Assembly (NCBI RefSeq): GCF_002797575.1
Contig: NZ_PGTX01000003.1
Coordinates: 62,001 to 126,000 of the forward strand
DNA length: 64,000 nucleotides
Direction: 5' to 3'
DNA from: Polynucleobacter brandtiae
GTDB taxonomy: Bacteria > Pseudomonadota > Gammaproteobacteria > Burkholderiales > Burkholderiaceae
A model generated the notes under the pieces. It worked only from the letters and a program-made list of their open reading frames with translations. It did not search any database and was not told the DNA's origin. Numbering within the stretch: position 1 is the stretch's first letter; each line of letters begins with the position of its first letter. This document shows, piece after piece, positions 7,898 through 18,991 of this stretch. The translations under genes were made by a program, and so were the position numbers.

Positions 7898-9520
7898 CTA
7901 TTTTAGTGCTTTACCAACTTTCTTGGGTTTAACGGGCGGGTCTTTTGCCTCAAGTACCGCAGCATCAATCGCTATCTCAGCATTCTCTTTTAAGAGCTTA
8001 GCGTCTGATTTAGGCACTACTGCAGAGGCCTTTTTTTGAAACACGGCGCCGAAGAAGCCATCTGTCCCATGGATATGCGGCCATAATTGCCAATAAGGAT
8101 TATCTGCACTACAACCCAAAGGCATGACTTCCTTAGAAAATAAGGGGCGAAGTGCTTGTGCAGCGGGAACCACCTCAAAATCAGGGTGTTTTGCCAAAAA
8201 CGCTTCTGCAATCATTTGATTTTCTTGGGGTAATAAGCTGCATGTGGCATAAACCAGTCGGCCTCCTGGTTTCAGTAAGCGGCTAGCAGAACTCAAGATG
8301 TTCATCTGTTTTTGATTCAGCTCTAAGACACCTGTGGGTGTTTGACGCCACTTCAAGTCAGGGTTGCGGCGCAGCGTTCCCATGCCGCTACAAGGCGCAT
8401 CTACCAGAACTCGATCAATCTTTCCGGCTAGGCGTTTGATCTTAGAGTCATTCTCACTATCAATCCATACCGGATGTACATTAGAAAGGCCGCTACGAGC
8501 CTGCCTTGGCTTTAAATTAGCCAAGCGGCGCTCTGATGTATCCATAGCGTACAAACGCCCTGTAGAGCGCATGATCGCTCCAATAGCTAAAGTCTTACCG
8601 CCGGCACCGGCACAAAAGTCCACCACCATCTCGCCACGCTTTGGTGCGAGCAGATGGGCCAATAACTGGCTACCCTCGTCCTGAACCTCAAACATACCTG
8701 CTTTGAAACCTGCCGTATTTTGCAATGCAGGTTTACCCATAATACGAACACCATCAGGCGCATAAGGGGTCGGAATCGCTTGATAACGTCCGCCTAACGC
8801 ATTCATCTCAACGAGCAACTGCTCGCGAGTGGTTTTCATTGTGTTGGCACGTAAATCGAGCAATGCGGGATGCATCAAACATTTAGCCAATGCTTCACGG
8901 GTTTCTTCGCCAGGATATTTGCCAAAAGCATCCCAGAGCCACTCGGGCAAATTATTGCTCACCAATGGATTGAGGGTTGTAGGATCGATCGTCGCAAAGC
9001 GTTGCAACCACTCATACTCACCAGTCTTAAGGACATGCGCTAAATCAGCAATACCACTTTCTGCGCGATTAGCAGAACCCAGACCACCCTCAGTCAGAGC
9101 AGACAGTAAACCCAATAGGGCTAAACGTCTTGCTTGCGACCCTTCGCCACTTACAGCAAATTGAGAGAACTCATTTTTACGACGCAAAATAGCAAAAGCG
9201 CTCTCTGCAATCAAAGCACGATCTCGATTGCCCAATTGGGGTTCAGCCCGAAAATAACGACTAACAACACGATCAGCTGGTTGCTCGAAGCTCAATAGCT
9301 CAGGAAGTAAGCGCTCTAAATGGATAGCGTGCTGTGGCAATGCTCTTGCATTGGAAAAGTTTTTTTGCCCTTCAGGGGCAATGATGTTGCCACTCGCATT
9401 GCGTCGCTCAGGGCGGCGCAAAGGGTCTTTGGATTTCGTGGCGTAACTCTTTTGGGCGCCTAAACGTGGCCCTGATCTGGGGCTGGAGCTAGTGCTGCGG
9501 GGGGAACGTTCTTTACTCAT
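7898..9520 (-). CDS. rsmB: 16S rRNA (cytosine-967-C5)-methyltransferase family protein
   Basis: 540-residue RsmB/Sun-type SAM-dependent rRNA m5C methyltransferase. The order is a basic, low-complexity N-terminal tail (about 60 residues rich in S, R, P), a NusB-like helical region (about 75-190), then the Rossmann methyltransferase. Motifs include VDFCAGAGGKTLAIG (SAM binding), VDAPCSGMGTLRRNPDLKW (motif IV cysteine) and YATCSLLPQEN (motif VI catalytic cysteine). A lysine-rich tail of about 40 residues follows the catalytic domain. Both tails exceed E. coli RsmB (about 430 residues). Its ATG overlaps the purN stop by 4 bases (ATGA), so purN-rsmB are translationally coupled. Confidence 0.88.
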   Translation of the reverse strand: MSKERSPRSTSSSPRSGPRLGAQKSYATKSKDPLRRPERRNASGNIIAPEGQKNFSNARALPQHAIHLERLLPELLSFEQPADRVVSRYFRAEPQLGNRDRALIAESAFAILRRKNEFSQFAVSGEGSQARRLALLGLLSALTEGGLGSANRAESGIADLAHVLKTGEYEWLQRFATIDPTTLNPLVSNNLPEWLWDAFGKYPGEETREALAKCLMHPALLDLRANTMKTTREQLLVEMNALGGRYQAIPTPYAPDGVRIMGKPALQNTAGFKAGMFEVQDEGSQLLAHLLAPKRGEMVVDFCAGAGGKTLAIGAIMRSTGRLYAMDTSERRLANLKPRQARSGLSNVHPVWIDSENDSKIKRLAGKIDRVLVDAPCSGMGTLRRNPDLKWRQTPTGVLELNQKQMNILSSASRLLKPGGRLVYATCSLLPQENQMIAEAFLAKHPDFEVVPAAQALRPLFSKEVMPLGCSADNPYWQLWPHIHGTDGFFGAVFQKKASAVVPKSDAKLLKENAEIAIDAAVLEAKDPPVKPKKVGKALK

Positions 9521-10146
9521 AATTTTATTAATTGCGACTCCGGTGGTTGTAACTGAACTTGATTACCGTCTATTCGCAATCGTCCATCGAGGAACCATTT
9601 TACGGCCCGCGGGTAAATTTGATGCTCAGCAGCTAAAACTCGAGCCGAAAGGCTCTTTTCATCATCGCCCACCAAGACTGGAACTGAGGCCTGACAAATG
9701 ATCGGCCCCTCATCTACCCCTTCAGTGACAAAGTGCACGGTTGCCCCATGTTCTGACACTCCGGCCTCTAAAGCGCGCTGATGGGTGTGCAATCCTGGGA
9801 AGGCTGGTAGCAATGCAGGGTGAATATTAATCAATCGCCCCTCAAAATGGCGAATAAAGGCTGGCGTCAAAATTCTCATAAAACCGGCTAAAACCACTAA
9901 ATCAGCCCCTAAGGCATCTATTTTCTCAATTAAAGCGGCATCAAAGGATTCGCGAGAGGGGTGCTCCCGATGCTCAACAATAAAGGCTGGAATACCCTGA
10001 GAGCGAGCAAAATCAAGGCCTTTGGCTTCAGAATGGTTGGCAATTACCCCGGCGAATGTGACCTGCCATTGCTCTTTTTGGGCTATTTTGACGATAGCCT
10101 CGAAATTAGATCCGCGGCCAGAGATTAAGGTGACGATTGAAGGCAT
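9517..10146 (-). CDS. purN: phosphoribosylglycinamide formyltransferase
   Basis: Third step of purine synthesis: transfers formyl from 10-formyl-THF to GAR. Motifs are SGRGSNFEAIVK near the N-terminus (phosphate loop), INIHPALLPAFPGLH (catalytic Asn and His, near 105) and EGVDEGPIICQ (catalytic Asp, near 142). I chose the ATG at 10146 (209 residues) over a GTG two codons upstream. A TATATT hexamer (10153-10158, minus sense) ends 6 bases before this ATG and there is no Shine-Dalgarno, suggesting a leaderless mRNA. It heads a purN-rsmB pair and diverges from ribF. Confidence 0.95.
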   Translation of the reverse strand: MPSIVTLISGRGSNFEAIVKIAQKEQWQVTFAGVIANHSEAKGLDFARSQGIPAFIVEHREHPSRESFDAALIEKIDALGADLVVLAGFMRILTPAFIRHFEGRLINIHPALLPAFPGLHTHQRALEAGVSEHGATVHFVTEGVDEGPIICQASVPVLVGDDEKSLSARVLAAEHQIYPRAVKWFLDGRLRIDGNQVQLQPPESQLIKL

Positions 10147-10152
10147 GCCCAC

Positions 10153-10158
10153 AATATA
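10153..10158 (-). promoter_or_regulatory. candidate -10 box of a leaderless purN promoter
   Basis: Minus-strand TATATT (5 of 6 to TATAAT) ends exactly 6 bases before the chosen purN ATG. No good -35 hexamer and no ribosome-binding site are visible. Confidence 0.45.
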
Positions 10159-10207
10159 ATTGAAGGCTACCTTTTAAGCGACTAAGTTAACGTGAAGTGA
10201 ACGCTCA

Positions 10208-11158
10208 GTGAATGTATTTCGAGGCCCCACCTCTTTTTTTGCAGGACCCGCTTGTGCTCTAACCATTGGCAATTTTGATGGCGTGCATCGGGGTCATGCT
10301 GCCCTTCTGCAGCAACTGAAGGTAGATGCTAAAGCAAGAGGCTTAGTCAGCTGCGTCATGACATTTGAGCCGCACCCCAAAGAATTCTTCTCTCCTGAGC
10401 AAGCTCCTCCGCGTATTTTAAATTTACGTGACAAATTGGCCGCCTTTGCCGAGCTCGGAATTGATCGAGTGGTAGTGGAACACTTCAATGCTGCTTTTGC
10501 ACGCCTCACGCCAGAAGAATTTGTTTCTGAAATTATTGTTAAAAGACTCAATGCAAAATGGATTTTGATTGGTGATGATTTTTGTTATGGCGCAAAACGG
10601 GCTGGTAATTTTGCAAGTCTAAAAACCGCTGGTGAAAAATATGGCTTTGCAGTGTCGAGTATTAATACCGTTTCTGAAAATGGAATTCGTATTTCTAGCT
10701 CTGCATTGCGCCAAGCATTAGCGAATGGTGAAATGGAACGTGCCAGTAAACTACTAGGGCGGCCTTATGGCATTTCAGGGCACGTCATTCATGGTCAAAA
10801 GTTGGGGCGTACTTTAGGATTTCCCACACTGAACTTAGCTGTCGCCAGTCATCTTCATCATCGTAAGCCCGCTACCAGCGGTATTTTTGTGGCTCAAGTA
10901 TTGGGTCTGAGTGATCAACCACTTCCGGCTGTTGCTAGCCTTGGGGTAAGACCAACCGTAGAAGATGCAGGGCGTGTATTACTTGAGACCCACATCTTCG
11001 ATTACAACGCTGATATCTATGGAAAAGTGATTACCGTAGAGCTGCTAGAAAAAATTCGAGATGAAGCAAAGTACGCCGATCTCGACGCCCTTACCAAAGC
11101 GATTGCATCAGATGCAGCGCATGCCAGAAACTATTTCCAGAAAAAAAATTATGTCTGA
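10208..11158 (+). CDS. ribF: bifunctional riboflavin kinase / FAD synthetase
   Basis: 316-residue enzyme making FMN from riboflavin, then FAD from FMN. The N-terminal nucleotidyltransferase domain has [15 protein letters not shown] near residue 22 (HxGH-like) and a degenerate [10 protein letters not shown] (ISST/S-type) motif near 160. The C-terminal riboflavin kinase domain has [20 protein letters not shown] near 195, including the PTLN motif. The start is GTG at 10208; the ATG four bases later is out of frame. ileS begins inside its last codons, an 8-base overlap, so ribF-ileS-lspA form one plus-strand operon, as in many proteobacteria. Confidence 0.95.
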   Translation: MNVFRGPTSFFAGPACALTIGNFDGVHRGHAALLQQLKVDAKARGLVSCVMTFEPHPKEFFSPEQAPPRILNLRDKLAAFAELGIDRVVVEHFNAAFARLTPEEFVSEIIVKRLNAKWILIGDDFCYGAKRAGNFASLKTAGEKYGFAVSSINTVSENGIRISSSALRQALANGEMERASKLLGRPYGISGHVIHGQKLGRTLGFPTLNLAVASHLHHRKPATSGIFVAQVLGLSDQPLPAVASLGVRPTVEDAGRVLLETHIFDYNADIYGKVITVELLEKIRDEAKYADLDALTKAIASDAAHARNYFQKKNYV

Positions 11159-14012
11159 AAAAGAAAACTCTTACCCCGTTAACCTACTGGAGACATCGTT
11201 TCCAATGCGAGGTGATCTTCCTAAACGTGAGCCTCAATGGGTTGCGCAATGGCAGAAAAATAAGCTCTATGAAAAAATTCGTGCAGCCCATGCACATCAA
11301 CCAAAATTTATCTTGCACGATGGTCCTCCTTATGCCAACGGTGACATCCATATTGGTCATGCAGTAAACAAGATTTTAAAAGACATGATTATTAAATCTC
11401 GCTGGTTAATGGGATTTGACTCTGTCTATGTGCCAGGCTGGGATTGTCACGGCATGCCAATTGAAATCCAAATTGAAAAGCAATTTGGCAAAAACTTACC
11501 GACGGCTGAAGTACAAGCCAAAGCGCGTGCATATGCGCAAGTTCAAATTGACAAACAAAAGACAGACTTTGAGCGCTTAGGCGTCTTGGGTGACTGGAGT
11601 GATCCTTACCTCACTATGAATTTTCGCAATGAGGCGGACGAGATTCGCGCTCTGGGAAAAATCTGGGAAAAAGGCTATGTTTATCGCGGCTTAAAACCCG
11701 TGAACTGGTGCTTTGATTGCGGATCAGCGCTCGCTGAGGCTGAAGTTGAGTACCAAGATAAGACTGATCCCACTGTGGATGTCGGCTTTGCATTTGATGA
11801 TGCGCAACGCACTCGCATTGCCAGTGCATTTGGCATTGATGAGCTACCAAACAAGCCAGGAATGATTGTCATTTGGACTACTACTCCATGGACTATTCCC
11901 GCCAATCAAGCGCTTAATGTACATCCTGAACTTACCTATGGCTTAGTGGACACTGGTGACAAGTTATTGATTTTGGCTAAAGATCGCGTTGAGACTTGTT
12001 TGACGGATTACGGTCTTGAAGGCAATGTAATTGCATCTTGCTCAGGCAGTCAATTAGCCAATATTTCTTTTTGGCATCCCTTGGCATCTTTAGATGTTGG
12101 CTATAAACGTCTTTCTCCTATTTATCCAGCTGAGTACGTCACTCTAGATACGGGTACTGGTGTCGTCCACTCCGCCCCCGCTTATGGCGAGGAAGACTTT
12201 AAATCTTGCAAAGCCAATCAGCTCGCAGATAACGATATTCTCAATCCTGTCATGGGTAACGGCGTATATGCCTCTTGGCTTCCATTATTTGCTAACGAAT
12301 ATATTTGGAAGGCCAATCCAAAGATTGTAGAAGCAATGCGCGCAGCAGGCAGCTTGCTTCGGGATCAAACCTATACCCATTCCTACATGCATTGCTGGCG
12401 CCATAAGTCGCCGATTATCTACCGGGCAACGTCACAGTGGTTTGCCAGCATGGATAAGAAACCGCCTGATGGCAAAGCTAGCTTACGTGAGACAGCGCTT
12501 GCGGGCATCCAAGCTACGGAGTTCTTCCCTGCATGGGGCAAGCAACGTTTAAACAGCATGATTGCCAATCGTCCTGATTGGACCTTGTCACGCCAGCGTC
12601 AATGGGGTGTTCCCATGGCCTTCTTTGTCCATAAAGAAAGTGGTGAGCCACATCCGCGGACTGTTGCGCTTTTAGAAGACATTGCTAAGCGAGTAGAAAA
12701 AGAAGGTATCGAGGCTTGGCAGAAATTAGAAGTTGCAGAACTACTAGGTGACGAAGCCACTCATTATGAGAAAAATCGTGACACTTTAGATGTTTGGTTT
12801 GATTCTGGAACAACCCATTGGCATGTCATTCGTGGCTCACATCGTGAGAAGCTCTATCGCCCTGAATCTGAAAATGCTGATGGTCGTTTAGCTGATTTAT
12901 ATTTAGAGGGCTCGGATCAACATCGCGGCTGGTTTCATTCCTCTTTACTGACTGGGGCCATGCTTGATGGCAAGCCTCCTTACAAAGCGCTCTTAACCCA
13001 CGGCTTTACTGTGGATGGTCAAGGCCGAAAAATGAGTAAGTCAGTAGGCAATGTTGTTGCCCCTCAACAAGTCGCCGATAAATTGGGCGCAGAAATCATT
13101 CGTTTATGGGTAGCCTCCACTGACTACTCTGGTGAGATGACTATTTCAGATGAGATTCTCAAGCGGGTAACGGAAAGCTATCGCCGTATCCGCAACACCT
13201 TGCGTTTCCTATTGGCTAACTTATCGGACTTTGATCCCAGCAAACATGCTATGCCTCCAAGCGACTGGCTAGAGATCGATCGGTATGCGGTCGCCATGGC
13301 CAAGCAATTACAAGATGAAGTGCAGGCCCATTACCAGGCATATGAGTTCCAGCCAGCAGTAGTGAAGATACTGAGCTTCTGCTCGGAAGATCTGGGTGGC
13401 TTTTACTTGGATATTCTCAAAGACCGGCTCTACACCAGTGCACCCGATTCCAAAGAGCGTCGTGCAGCGCAAAATGCACTCTTTCACATCACTCGCAACT
13501 TATTAAAGTGGCTCGCCCCCTTCCTATCCTTCACTGCCGAAGAAGCTTGGACAACGCTACCCCAGGGTGTGGATAGCACCGCCACTGAATCCATTTTCAT
13601 GGAAGAATTCGGTGCCTTCCCAACCATTGATCACGCTTGTGAGCTATTGGCTAAATGGAGTCGCGTTCGAGAAATTCGTTCTGAAGTTACTAAGGCCATT
13701 GAGCTTGAGCGAGAGGCAGGTAATGTTGGGTCTTCCTTACAAGCTGAGCTTACTATTAAAGTGGCAGATGCTGACTTTGCGATTCTGCACTCTTTAGAAG
13801 ACGATTTGCGCTTTGTCACCATTACCTCCGCCGCCAATATTGAACTGAGCAGTGGTGGCTTAGAGGTGCTTGTTCGCGGAAGTCAGTACAAGAAGTGTGG
13901 TCGATGCTGGCACCACATCCATGATGTTGGCATTAATACTGAACATCCCGAGCTATGTAGCCGCTGTATTGCCAATCTCTTTGGTGATGGCGAAGCCCGC
14001 TTGTTCGCCTAG
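11151..14012 (+). CDS. ileS: isoleucine--tRNA ligase
   Basis: 953-residue class I synthetase charging tRNA-Ile, with editing of valine. The HIGH motif appears as [16 protein letters not shown] (near 55-70), and the editing domain includes [14 protein letters not shown]. The KMSKS loop is [10 protein letters not shown] near residue 628. A C-terminal zinc ribbon, CGRCWHH then CSRC, is the bacterial IleRS type. An open frame extends upstream into ribF, but the ATG at 11151 gives the family-typical N-terminus ([17 protein letters not shown]), so that start is used. lspA follows after 27 bases. Confidence 0.97.
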   Translation: MSEKENSYPVNLLETSFPMRGDLPKREPQWVAQWQKNKLYEKIRAAHAHQPKFILHDGPPYANGDIHIGHAVNKILKDMIIKSRWLMGFDSVYVPGWDCHGMPIEIQIEKQFGKNLPTAEVQAKARAYAQVQIDKQKTDFERLGVLGDWSDPYLTMNFRNEADEIRALGKIWEKGYVYRGLKPVNWCFDCGSALAEAEVEYQDKTDPTVDVGFAFDDAQRTRIASAFGIDELPNKPGMIVIWTTTPWTIPANQALNVHPELTYGLVDTGDKLLILAKDRVETCLTDYGLEGNVIASCSGSQLANISFWHPLASLDVGYKRLSPIYPAEYVTLDTGTGVVHSAPAYGEEDFKSCKANQLADNDILNPVMGNGVYASWLPLFANEYIWKANPKIVEAMRAAGSLLRDQTYTHSYMHCWRHKSPIIYRATSQWFASMDKKPPDGKASLRETALAGIQATEFFPAWGKQRLNSMIANRPDWTLSRQRQWGVPMAFFVHKESGEPHPRTVALLEDIAKRVEKEGIEAWQKLEVAELLGDEATHYEKNRDTLDVWFDSGTTHWHVIRGSHREKLYRPESENADGRLADLYLEGSDQHRGWFHSSLLTGAMLDGKPPYKALLTHGFTVDGQGRKMSKSVGNVVAPQQVADKLGAEIIRLWVASTDYSGEMTISDEILKRVTESYRRIRNTLRFLLANLSDFDPSKHAMPPSDWLEIDRYAVAMAKQLQDEVQAHYQAYEFQPAVVKILSFCSEDLGGFYLDILKDRLYTSAPDSKERRAAQNALFHITRNLLKWLAPFLSFTAEEAWTTLPQGVDSTATESIFMEEFGAFPTIDHACELLAKWSRVREIRSEVTKAIELEREAGNVGSSLQAELTIKVADADFAILHSLEDDLRFVTITSAANIELSSGGLEVLVRGSQYKKCGRCWHHIHDVGINTEHPELCSRCIANLFGDGEARLFA

Positions 14013-14039
14013 GCCCACATCAATACAATTCCACACGTC

Positions 14040-14528
14040 ATGAGTCTATCCTTCTTGCGTTACCTAGCGATTGCAACCATTACCTTACTTTTAGACCAAC
14101 TCAGCAAATGGTCGGCATTAGGTAACTTACAAATGGGTGTGCCAGAGCCAGTTCTTCCATTTTTAAATTGGCTGCTTCTCATGAACCCCGGCGCCGCTTT
14201 CTCTTTTCTTGCTCAAAGTTCTGGTTGGCAACGCTGGTTTTTTACCATTCTTGGCTTGCTCGCTTCCGTATATATTTTATGGCTACTGTATAAGAGCCGA
14301 GAAGATAGGCTGCTTTGTTGGGCCTTGAGCCTCATTTTGGGTGGCGCCCTAGGCAACGTCTTAGATCGCATCATGTATGGTGCTGTGGTGGACTTTATTG
14401 ACGTGCATTACCAACACTGGCACTGGCCTGCATTTAATATTGCCGATAGCGCCATCTGCATTGGTGCTGGCCTGATGATTTGGGGTGAGCTGCGAAGATC
14501 ATTTGGCAAATCGACTAATCCCCTTTAA
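14040..14528 (+). CDS. lspA: lipoprotein signal peptidase (signal peptidase II)
   Basis: 162-residue inner-membrane aspartic protease that removes signal peptides from diacylglyceryl prolipoproteins. Four hydrophobic segments are visible. Catalytic aspartates fall in the family motifs GNVLDRIMYGAVVDFIDVHY and FNIADSAICIGAGLM; the conserved NPGAAFSFL is near residue 50. Its place after ileS is the classical proteobacterial arrangement. No Shine-Dalgarno precedes the ATG. TACAAT (14024-14029) lies 10 bases upstream and might give an extra, near-leaderless transcript. Confidence 0.95.
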   Translation: MSLSFLRYLAIATITLLLDQLSKWSALGNLQMGVPEPVLPFLNWLLLMNPGAAFSFLAQSSGWQRWFFTILGLLASVYILWLLYKSREDRLLCWALSLILGGALGNVLDRIMYGAVVDFIDVHYQHWHWPAFNIADSAICIGAGLMIWGELRRSFGKSTNPL

Positions 14529-14537
14529 GCTGGCGCC

Positions 14538-15749
14538 ATGCAATCACTTTTGAATAAAAAAATCGTCTTGGGTATTTCTGGAGGGATTGCAGCGTATAAG
14601 TCTGCAGAACTAGCCCGCTTGCTGATGCAAGAGGGTGCAAGCGTTCAGGTGGTCATGACACAAGCTGCCCAGCAGTTTGTAACGCAAGTGACGATGCAAG
14701 CCTTGACGGGTAACCCGGTGTACACCAGCCAATGGGATAGCACTATCCCTAACAATATGGCCCATATTGAACTCTCCAGGACTGCAGATGCGATCTTAGT
14801 TGCGCCAGCAAGTGCCGACCTCATGGCAAAGCTTTCCTTGGGTCTTGCAGATGACTTGCTCAGTACGCTTTGCTTGGCTCGGGATTGCCCGCTACTGATT
14901 GCGCCTGCCATGAATAAACAAATGTGGGAGCATGCTGCCACACAAAGAAGTGTGCAGCGCCTTACGGAGGATGATGCCACTCTCTTGGGTCCTGCTAGCG
15001 GTTTCCAGGCCTGTGGTGAAGTTGGGTTAGGTCGCATGCTAGAGCCAGTAGAAATCACTGAGCAACTGATTGCATTCTTTCAAAAGAAAAGTCTAGCCGG
15101 CAAGAAAGTGTTAATAACTGCTGGCCCTACCTTTGAAGCAATTGATCCTGTGCGAGGACTAACGAATCGCAGTTCCGGAAAAATGGGTTTTGCAATTGCA
15201 CGAGCAGCGATCGAAGCTGGTGCAGAGGTGCATTTGATTGCTGGCCCTTGCGACTTAGCTACGCCACTACTAGCGACTGGGAAGATCATTCGCAGCGATA
15301 TAGTAAGCGCTAAAGAAATGCATATCGCTGTGATGAACACTCAAGACTATGACGTGTTCTTTGCAGTAGCTGCCGTAGCTGACTGGGGTATTACTAAGCC
15401 CGCTAAAGACAAAATCAAGCGTAATGGTAATAAAGTCCCAACCCTAGAGTTCACTGCTAATCCTGACATCCTTTTAGAAGTTGCTAAGACTGCCAAGATT
15501 AAGGCCGGTAAACCATATCCCTACTGCGTTGGCTTTGCAGCAGAATCTACTGACTTAAAAGCCCATGCCCAAGAGAAGCGTGAGCGTAAAGGCATCCCGA
15601 TGATCGTAGGCAATATCGGCCCAGATACGTTTGGCAGCGATCTAAATCAATTACTAGTGATTGATGAACGTGGCAGCAAGAAAATAGCTACAGCCGAAAA
15701 ATTAGATCTTGCACGCCAGCTTATTCAGCTGGTTGCGAAAAAGATTTAA
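14538..15749 (+). CDS. coaBC: bifunctional phosphopantothenoylcysteine decarboxylase / phosphopantothenate-cysteine ligase
   Basis: 403-residue CoA-biosynthesis enzyme. The N-terminal flavin-dependent CoaC domain has GISGGIAAYKSAELARLL, the active-site His in MAHIELSRTADAILVAPAS, and the lid Cys in ACGEVGLGRMLEP. The C-terminal CoaB ligase domain starts near residue 190 with ITAGPTFEAIDPVRGLTNRS and has a lysine-rich active-site stretch near 290. Note EAID where many homologues have EPID. The gene lies 9 bases after lspA; the lspA stop codon forms part of a TAAGCT hexamer that ends 6 bases before the ATG. dut follows, the common coaBC-dut order. Confidence 0.95.
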   Translation: MQSLLNKKIVLGISGGIAAYKSAELARLLMQEGASVQVVMTQAAQQFVTQVTMQALTGNPVYTSQWDSTIPNNMAHIELSRTADAILVAPASADLMAKLSLGLADDLLSTLCLARDCPLLIAPAMNKQMWEHAATQRSVQRLTEDDATLLGPASGFQACGEVGLGRMLEPVEITEQLIAFFQKKSLAGKKVLITAGPTFEAIDPVRGLTNRSSGKMGFAIARAAIEAGAEVHLIAGPCDLATPLLATGKIIRSDIVSAKEMHIAVMNTQDYDVFFAVAAVADWGITKPAKDKIKRNGNKVPTLEFTANPDILLEVAKTAKIKAGKPYPYCVGFAAESTDLKAHAQEKRERKGIPMIVGNIGPDTFGSDLNQLLVIDERGSKKIATAEKLDLARQLIQLVAKKI

Positions 15750-15791
15750 AAGACTTCGCAAACATTCTCATCTTTTGCCTTAGGAAATCCC

Positions 15792-16241
15792 ATGCAATCA
15801 CTTCAAATCAAAATTCTCGATGAACGCATGCGCGATCAGTTACCCGCTTACGGCACGCCCGGTAGTGCAGGTCTCGATTTACGGGCCTGCATCGATGAAG
15901 CAATCGACATTGCCCCAGGTCAAACTGTGCTCGTTCCAACCGGTTTAGCAATTTATGTTGAAGACCCTCGATATGCTGCTTTTATTCTGCCTCGATCAGG
16001 TCTTGGCCACAAGCATGGCATCGTACTGGGCAACTTAGTAGGATTAATTGACTCTGACTACCAAGGCCAACTCATGGTGAGCACTTGGAACCGTGGATCA
16101 AGTCAATTCCGACTAGAGTCAATGGAGCGTCTTGCCCAGCTAGTAGTGATGCCAGTCCAGCAGGTGGAACTCAAAGTCGTTGAGGAGTTTTCGCAAAGTA
16201 GTCGTGGTGCTGGTGGCTTCGGTAGCACTGGAAGAGCCTAG
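15792..16241 (+). CDS. dut: deoxyuridine 5'-triphosphate nucleotidohydrolase (dUTPase)
   Basis: 149-residue trimeric dUTPase that hydrolyses dUTP to dUMP, keeping uracil out of DNA and feeding dTMP synthesis. All five family motifs are recognisable: GSAGLDLRA (1), [11 protein letters not shown] (2), [15 protein letters not shown] (3), RLAQLV (4) and the C-terminal [12 protein letters not shown] (5, with the stacking Phe). AGGAA lies just upstream of the ATG as ribosome-binding site. It follows coaBC by 42 bases and ends at a bidirectional terminator. Confidence 0.96.
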   Translation: MQSLQIKILDERMRDQLPAYGTPGSAGLDLRACIDEAIDIAPGQTVLVPTGLAIYVEDPRYAAFILPRSGLGHKHGIVLGNLVGLIDSDYQGQLMVSTWNRGSSQFRLESMERLAQLVVMPVQQVELKVVEEFSQSSRGAGGFGSTGRA

Positions 16242-16280
16242 ACTCTGTGCCACAGCAGCGCTGGGACTATACGGACAATA

Positions 16281-16308
16281 AAAAAGGTCGCCTTCAGGCG
16301 ACCTTTTT
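16281..16308. terminator. bidirectional terminator between dut and clpA
   Basis: A-run, GGTCGCC (16286-16292), loop TTCA, GGCGACC (16297-16303), then a T-run. It is symmetric, so it serves both dut (+) and the convergent clpSA operon (-). Confidence 0.92.
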
Positions 16309-16324
16309 ACTCTTAAGAAAGCTT

Positions 16325-18640
16325 TTACATCTCTTCAGCCGGGGCAACATCAGCCTTAGGAGTTTTTGGCGCTTTACCGGAAACTACGGGAGCATCAAAC
16401 TCTAATTGCACCTTACCGTCAGCATCAATATCGACTGCCACATGGCCACCTTGTGCCAGCCTACCAAATAACAGCTCATCAGCCAGGGCCTTACGTACCG
16501 TATCTTGAATGATGCGCTGCATTGGCCTTGCACCCATCAGCGGATCAAACCCATGCTTGGCTAAGTGCGCACGTAATGCCGGACTAAATGATGCGTCGAC
16601 TTTCTTCTCATGCAATTGCTCTTCTAGCTGCATTAAGAACTTATCTACAACACGAATAATGATGCTCTCATCCAATGCTTTAAAAGAAACAATTGCGTCC
16701 AGACGATTACGGAACTCTGGGGTAAAGAATTTCTTAATATCCGCCATTTCATCACCGGACTGACGGGCATTGGTAAAGCCGATCACTGACTTCTGCATAG
16801 CCTCTGCACCAGCATTAGTGGTCATGATGATGATGACATTACGGAAGTCCGTCTTGCGACCATTGTTATCCGTTAAAGTGCCGTGGTCCATTACCTGCAG
16901 CAGAATATTAAAAATATCTGGATGGGCTTTTTCAACTTCATCCAGCAAAAGCACGCAATGGGGTTTTTTATTTACCGCCTCAGTCAGCAAGCCACCTTGG
17001 TCAAAACCAACATAGCCTGGAGGGGCGCCAATAAGCCGGCTTACTGCATGGCGCTCCATGTATTCAGACATATCGAAACGCACAAGCTCAATACCTAAAA
17101 TGTAGGCAAGCTGCTTAGCCACCTCGGTCTTACCAACACCGGTAGGGCCAGAGAATAAAAAGGAGCCAATGGGCCTATCAATTTTTCCAAGTCCAGCGCG
17201 AGTCATCTTAATCGCGCTAGCCAAGACCTCAATCGCAGGATCCTGGCCAAACACCACGCTCTTGATATCACGATCTAAGGTTTGTAACTTACTACGATCG
17301 TCAACTGAAACAGACTGTGGCGGTATACGCGCAATCTTTGCCACGATTTCTTCGATTTCTTGACGGCCGATTGTTTTTTTCTGCTTAGACTTAGGCAAGA
17401 TACGTTGTGCGGCACCCGCTTCATCAATCACATCAATCGCCTTATCAGGCAAATGACGATCATTAATGTAGCGTGCAGATAGTTCAGCTGCAGCTACTAA
17501 AGCAGCTGAAGCATATTTAACACTATGATGTTCTTCAAAACGAGACTTGAGGCCACGTAAAATTTGCACCGTTTGATCTACAGTTGGCTCAACCACATCG
17601 ACTTTTTGAAAGCGACGGGATAAGGCAGCATCTTTTTCAAAAATGCCACGATACTCATTGAACGTAGTCGCACCAATACACTTCAGCTGCCCATTAGATA
17701 GGGCAGGCTTGAGTAGATTACTAGCATCTAACGTTCCGCCAGAGGCCGCGCCAGCACCAATGAGAGTATGAATCTCATCAATGAATAAAACACCATGGGG
17801 GTTATCTTTTAAGGACTTCAGCACCCCCTTCAAGCGTTGCTCAAAATCACCGCGATATTTAGTGCCCGCTAATAACGCACCCATATCTAAAGAGTAGACG
17901 GTAGCGTCGGCCAAAATATCGGGGACGTCCCCTTTGACAATGCGCCATGCCAAACCTTCGGCAATCGCTGTTTTACCAACGCCAGCTTCACCGACCAGCA
18001 ATGGATTATTTTTACGGCGACGACACAAAATTTGTATGACGCGCTCCACTTCACTATCGCGCCCAATCAGGGGATCAATCTTGCCTTGCTTAGCCAAGAC
18101 ATTCAGATTTTGAGTGTACTGTTCTAGTGGACTTTCTTTGCCGCCGGCGGATGGATCCTCAGCATCAGGAGTAGATTCTGCAGGTTTAGCCTGCTCGGCC
18201 TGATCTTTACGCACGCCGTGGCTAATAAAATTGACTACATCCAAGCGCGTTACGCCTTGCTGCTGCAAGAAGTAAACCGCATGGGAATCTTTTTCACCAA
18301 AGATAGCGACAAGTACATTCGCACCCGAGACTTCTTTTTTTCCACTAGAGCTTGACTGCACATGCATGATGGCGCGCTGAATCACCCGCTGAAAACCTAA
18401 AGTGGGTTGGGTATCGACTTCATCATTACCAGGCACGACTGGCGTATTGTCATTAATAAAATTCTTGAGCTGTAAGCGAAGCTCTGCAATATTTACAGCA
18501 CAGGCTTTCAAGACCTCCACTGCAGAGGCGTTATCCAGCAAGGCAGCCAATAAATGCTCCACCGTAATGAACTCATGTCTTGAGGCTCTTGCGTCAACAA
18601 ATGCCATGTGCAAACTCACTTCTAATTCTTGGGCAATCAT
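16325..18640 (-). CDS. clpA: ATP-dependent Clp protease ATP-binding subunit ClpA
   Basis: 771-residue AAA+ unfoldase that feeds substrates to ClpP. Domains are Clp_N repeats (1-140), a charged linker, AAA-1 with Walker [15 protein letters not shown] and Walker [15 protein letters not shown], and AAA-2 with [14 protein letters not shown] and [14 protein letters not shown]. The ClpP-docking tripeptide appears as IGF (SVIGFTNA) rather than IGL. The start at 18640 is favoured because GGAGG lies 8 bases upstream; its ATG overlaps the clpS stop (ATGA). The C-terminal tail (about 25 residues) is Ala/Pro-rich. The clpS-clpA operon is standard; clpP is not in the window. Confidence 0.96.
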   Translation of the reverse strand: MIAQELEVSLHMAFVDARASRHEFITVEHLLAALLDNASAVEVLKACAVNIAELRLQLKNFINDNTPVVPGNDEVDTQPTLGFQRVIQRAIMHVQSSSSGKKEVSGANVLVAIFGEKDSHAVYFLQQQGVTRLDVVNFISHGVRKDQAEQAKPAESTPDAEDPSAGGKESPLEQYTQNLNVLAKQGKIDPLIGRDSEVERVIQILCRRRKNNPLLVGEAGVGKTAIAEGLAWRIVKGDVPDILADATVYSLDMGALLAGTKYRGDFEQRLKGVLKSLKDNPHGVLFIDEIHTLIGAGAASGGTLDASNLLKPALSNGQLKCIGATTFNEYRGIFEKDAALSRRFQKVDVVEPTVDQTVQILRGLKSRFEEHHSVKYASAALVAAAELSARYINDRHLPDKAIDVIDEAGAAQRILPKSKQKKTIGRQEIEEIVAKIARIPPQSVSVDDRSKLQTLDRDIKSVVFGQDPAIEVLASAIKMTRAGLGKIDRPIGSFLFSGPTGVGKTEVAKQLAYILGIELVRFDMSEYMERHAVSRLIGAPPGYVGFDQGGLLTEAVNKKPHCVLLLDEVEKAHPDIFNILLQVMDHGTLTDNNGRKTDFRNVIIIMTTNAGAEAMQKSVIGFTNARQSGDEMADIKKFFTPEFRNRLDAIVSFKALDESIIIRVVDKFLMQLEEQLHEKKVDASFSPALRAHLAKHGFDPLMGARPMQRIIQDTVRKALADELLFGRLAQGGHVAVDIDADGKVQLEFDAPVVSGKAPKTPKADVAPAEEM

Positions 18641-18984
18641 GCTTCCTCCATAGTGCACTGTAGTGGGTGACCCGCTTCTCGCGAGAGTTCAATAACTTGA
18701 TGCACTTTTGTTGCCGCAACATCTCGTGTAAACACACCGCAGACGCCTTTACCAACCAAATGAACCTGTAACATAATGCGTGTAGCCGACTCTTGACTCT
18801 GATTAAAATACTCCTGAATTACCATCACCACAAACTCCATCGGCGTGTAATCGTCATTCAATAGTAAAACTTTATACATCGAGGGCGCTTTCACTTTCTC
18901 GGCCTGCTTCTCGAGAAGAATAGTGTCTTCAATATAAGGGTTGTTTGGGTTACCAACTGCAGGATTTTTCGTTGTACGACTCAT
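18637..18984 (-). CDS. clpS: ATP-dependent Clp protease adaptor ClpS
   Basis: 115-residue N-end-rule adaptor that hands substrates with destabilising N-terminal residues to ClpA. The binding-pocket motif [20 protein letters not shown] and the ClpA-contact region (AATRIM-like [18 protein letters not shown]) are present. Three starts are possible (GTG 19002, ATG 18993, ATG 18984). I prefer 18984, since the extra residues are unlike the family. A TAGAAT hexamer (18992-18997, minus sense) ends 7 bases before it with no Shine-Dalgarno, suggesting a leaderless message. It is translationally coupled to clpA. Confidence 0.92.
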   Translation of the reverse strand: MSRTTKNPAVGNPNNPYIEDTILLEKQAEKVKAPSMYKVLLLNDDYTPMEFVVMVIQEYFNQSQESATRIMLQVHLVGKGVCGVFTRDVAATKVHQVIELSREAGHPLQCTMEEA

Positions 18985-18991
18985 GAGAAGC

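Noticed and set aside
11061..11150. Upstream extension of ileS into ribF
   Set aside because: The first 30 codons are the ribF sequence in another frame. The ATG at 11151 gives the standard IleRS N-terminus.
14645..15058. Minus-strand open frame of 137 codons inside coaBC
   Set aside because: Shadow of the coaBC reading frame; no start signal, no recognisable domain.
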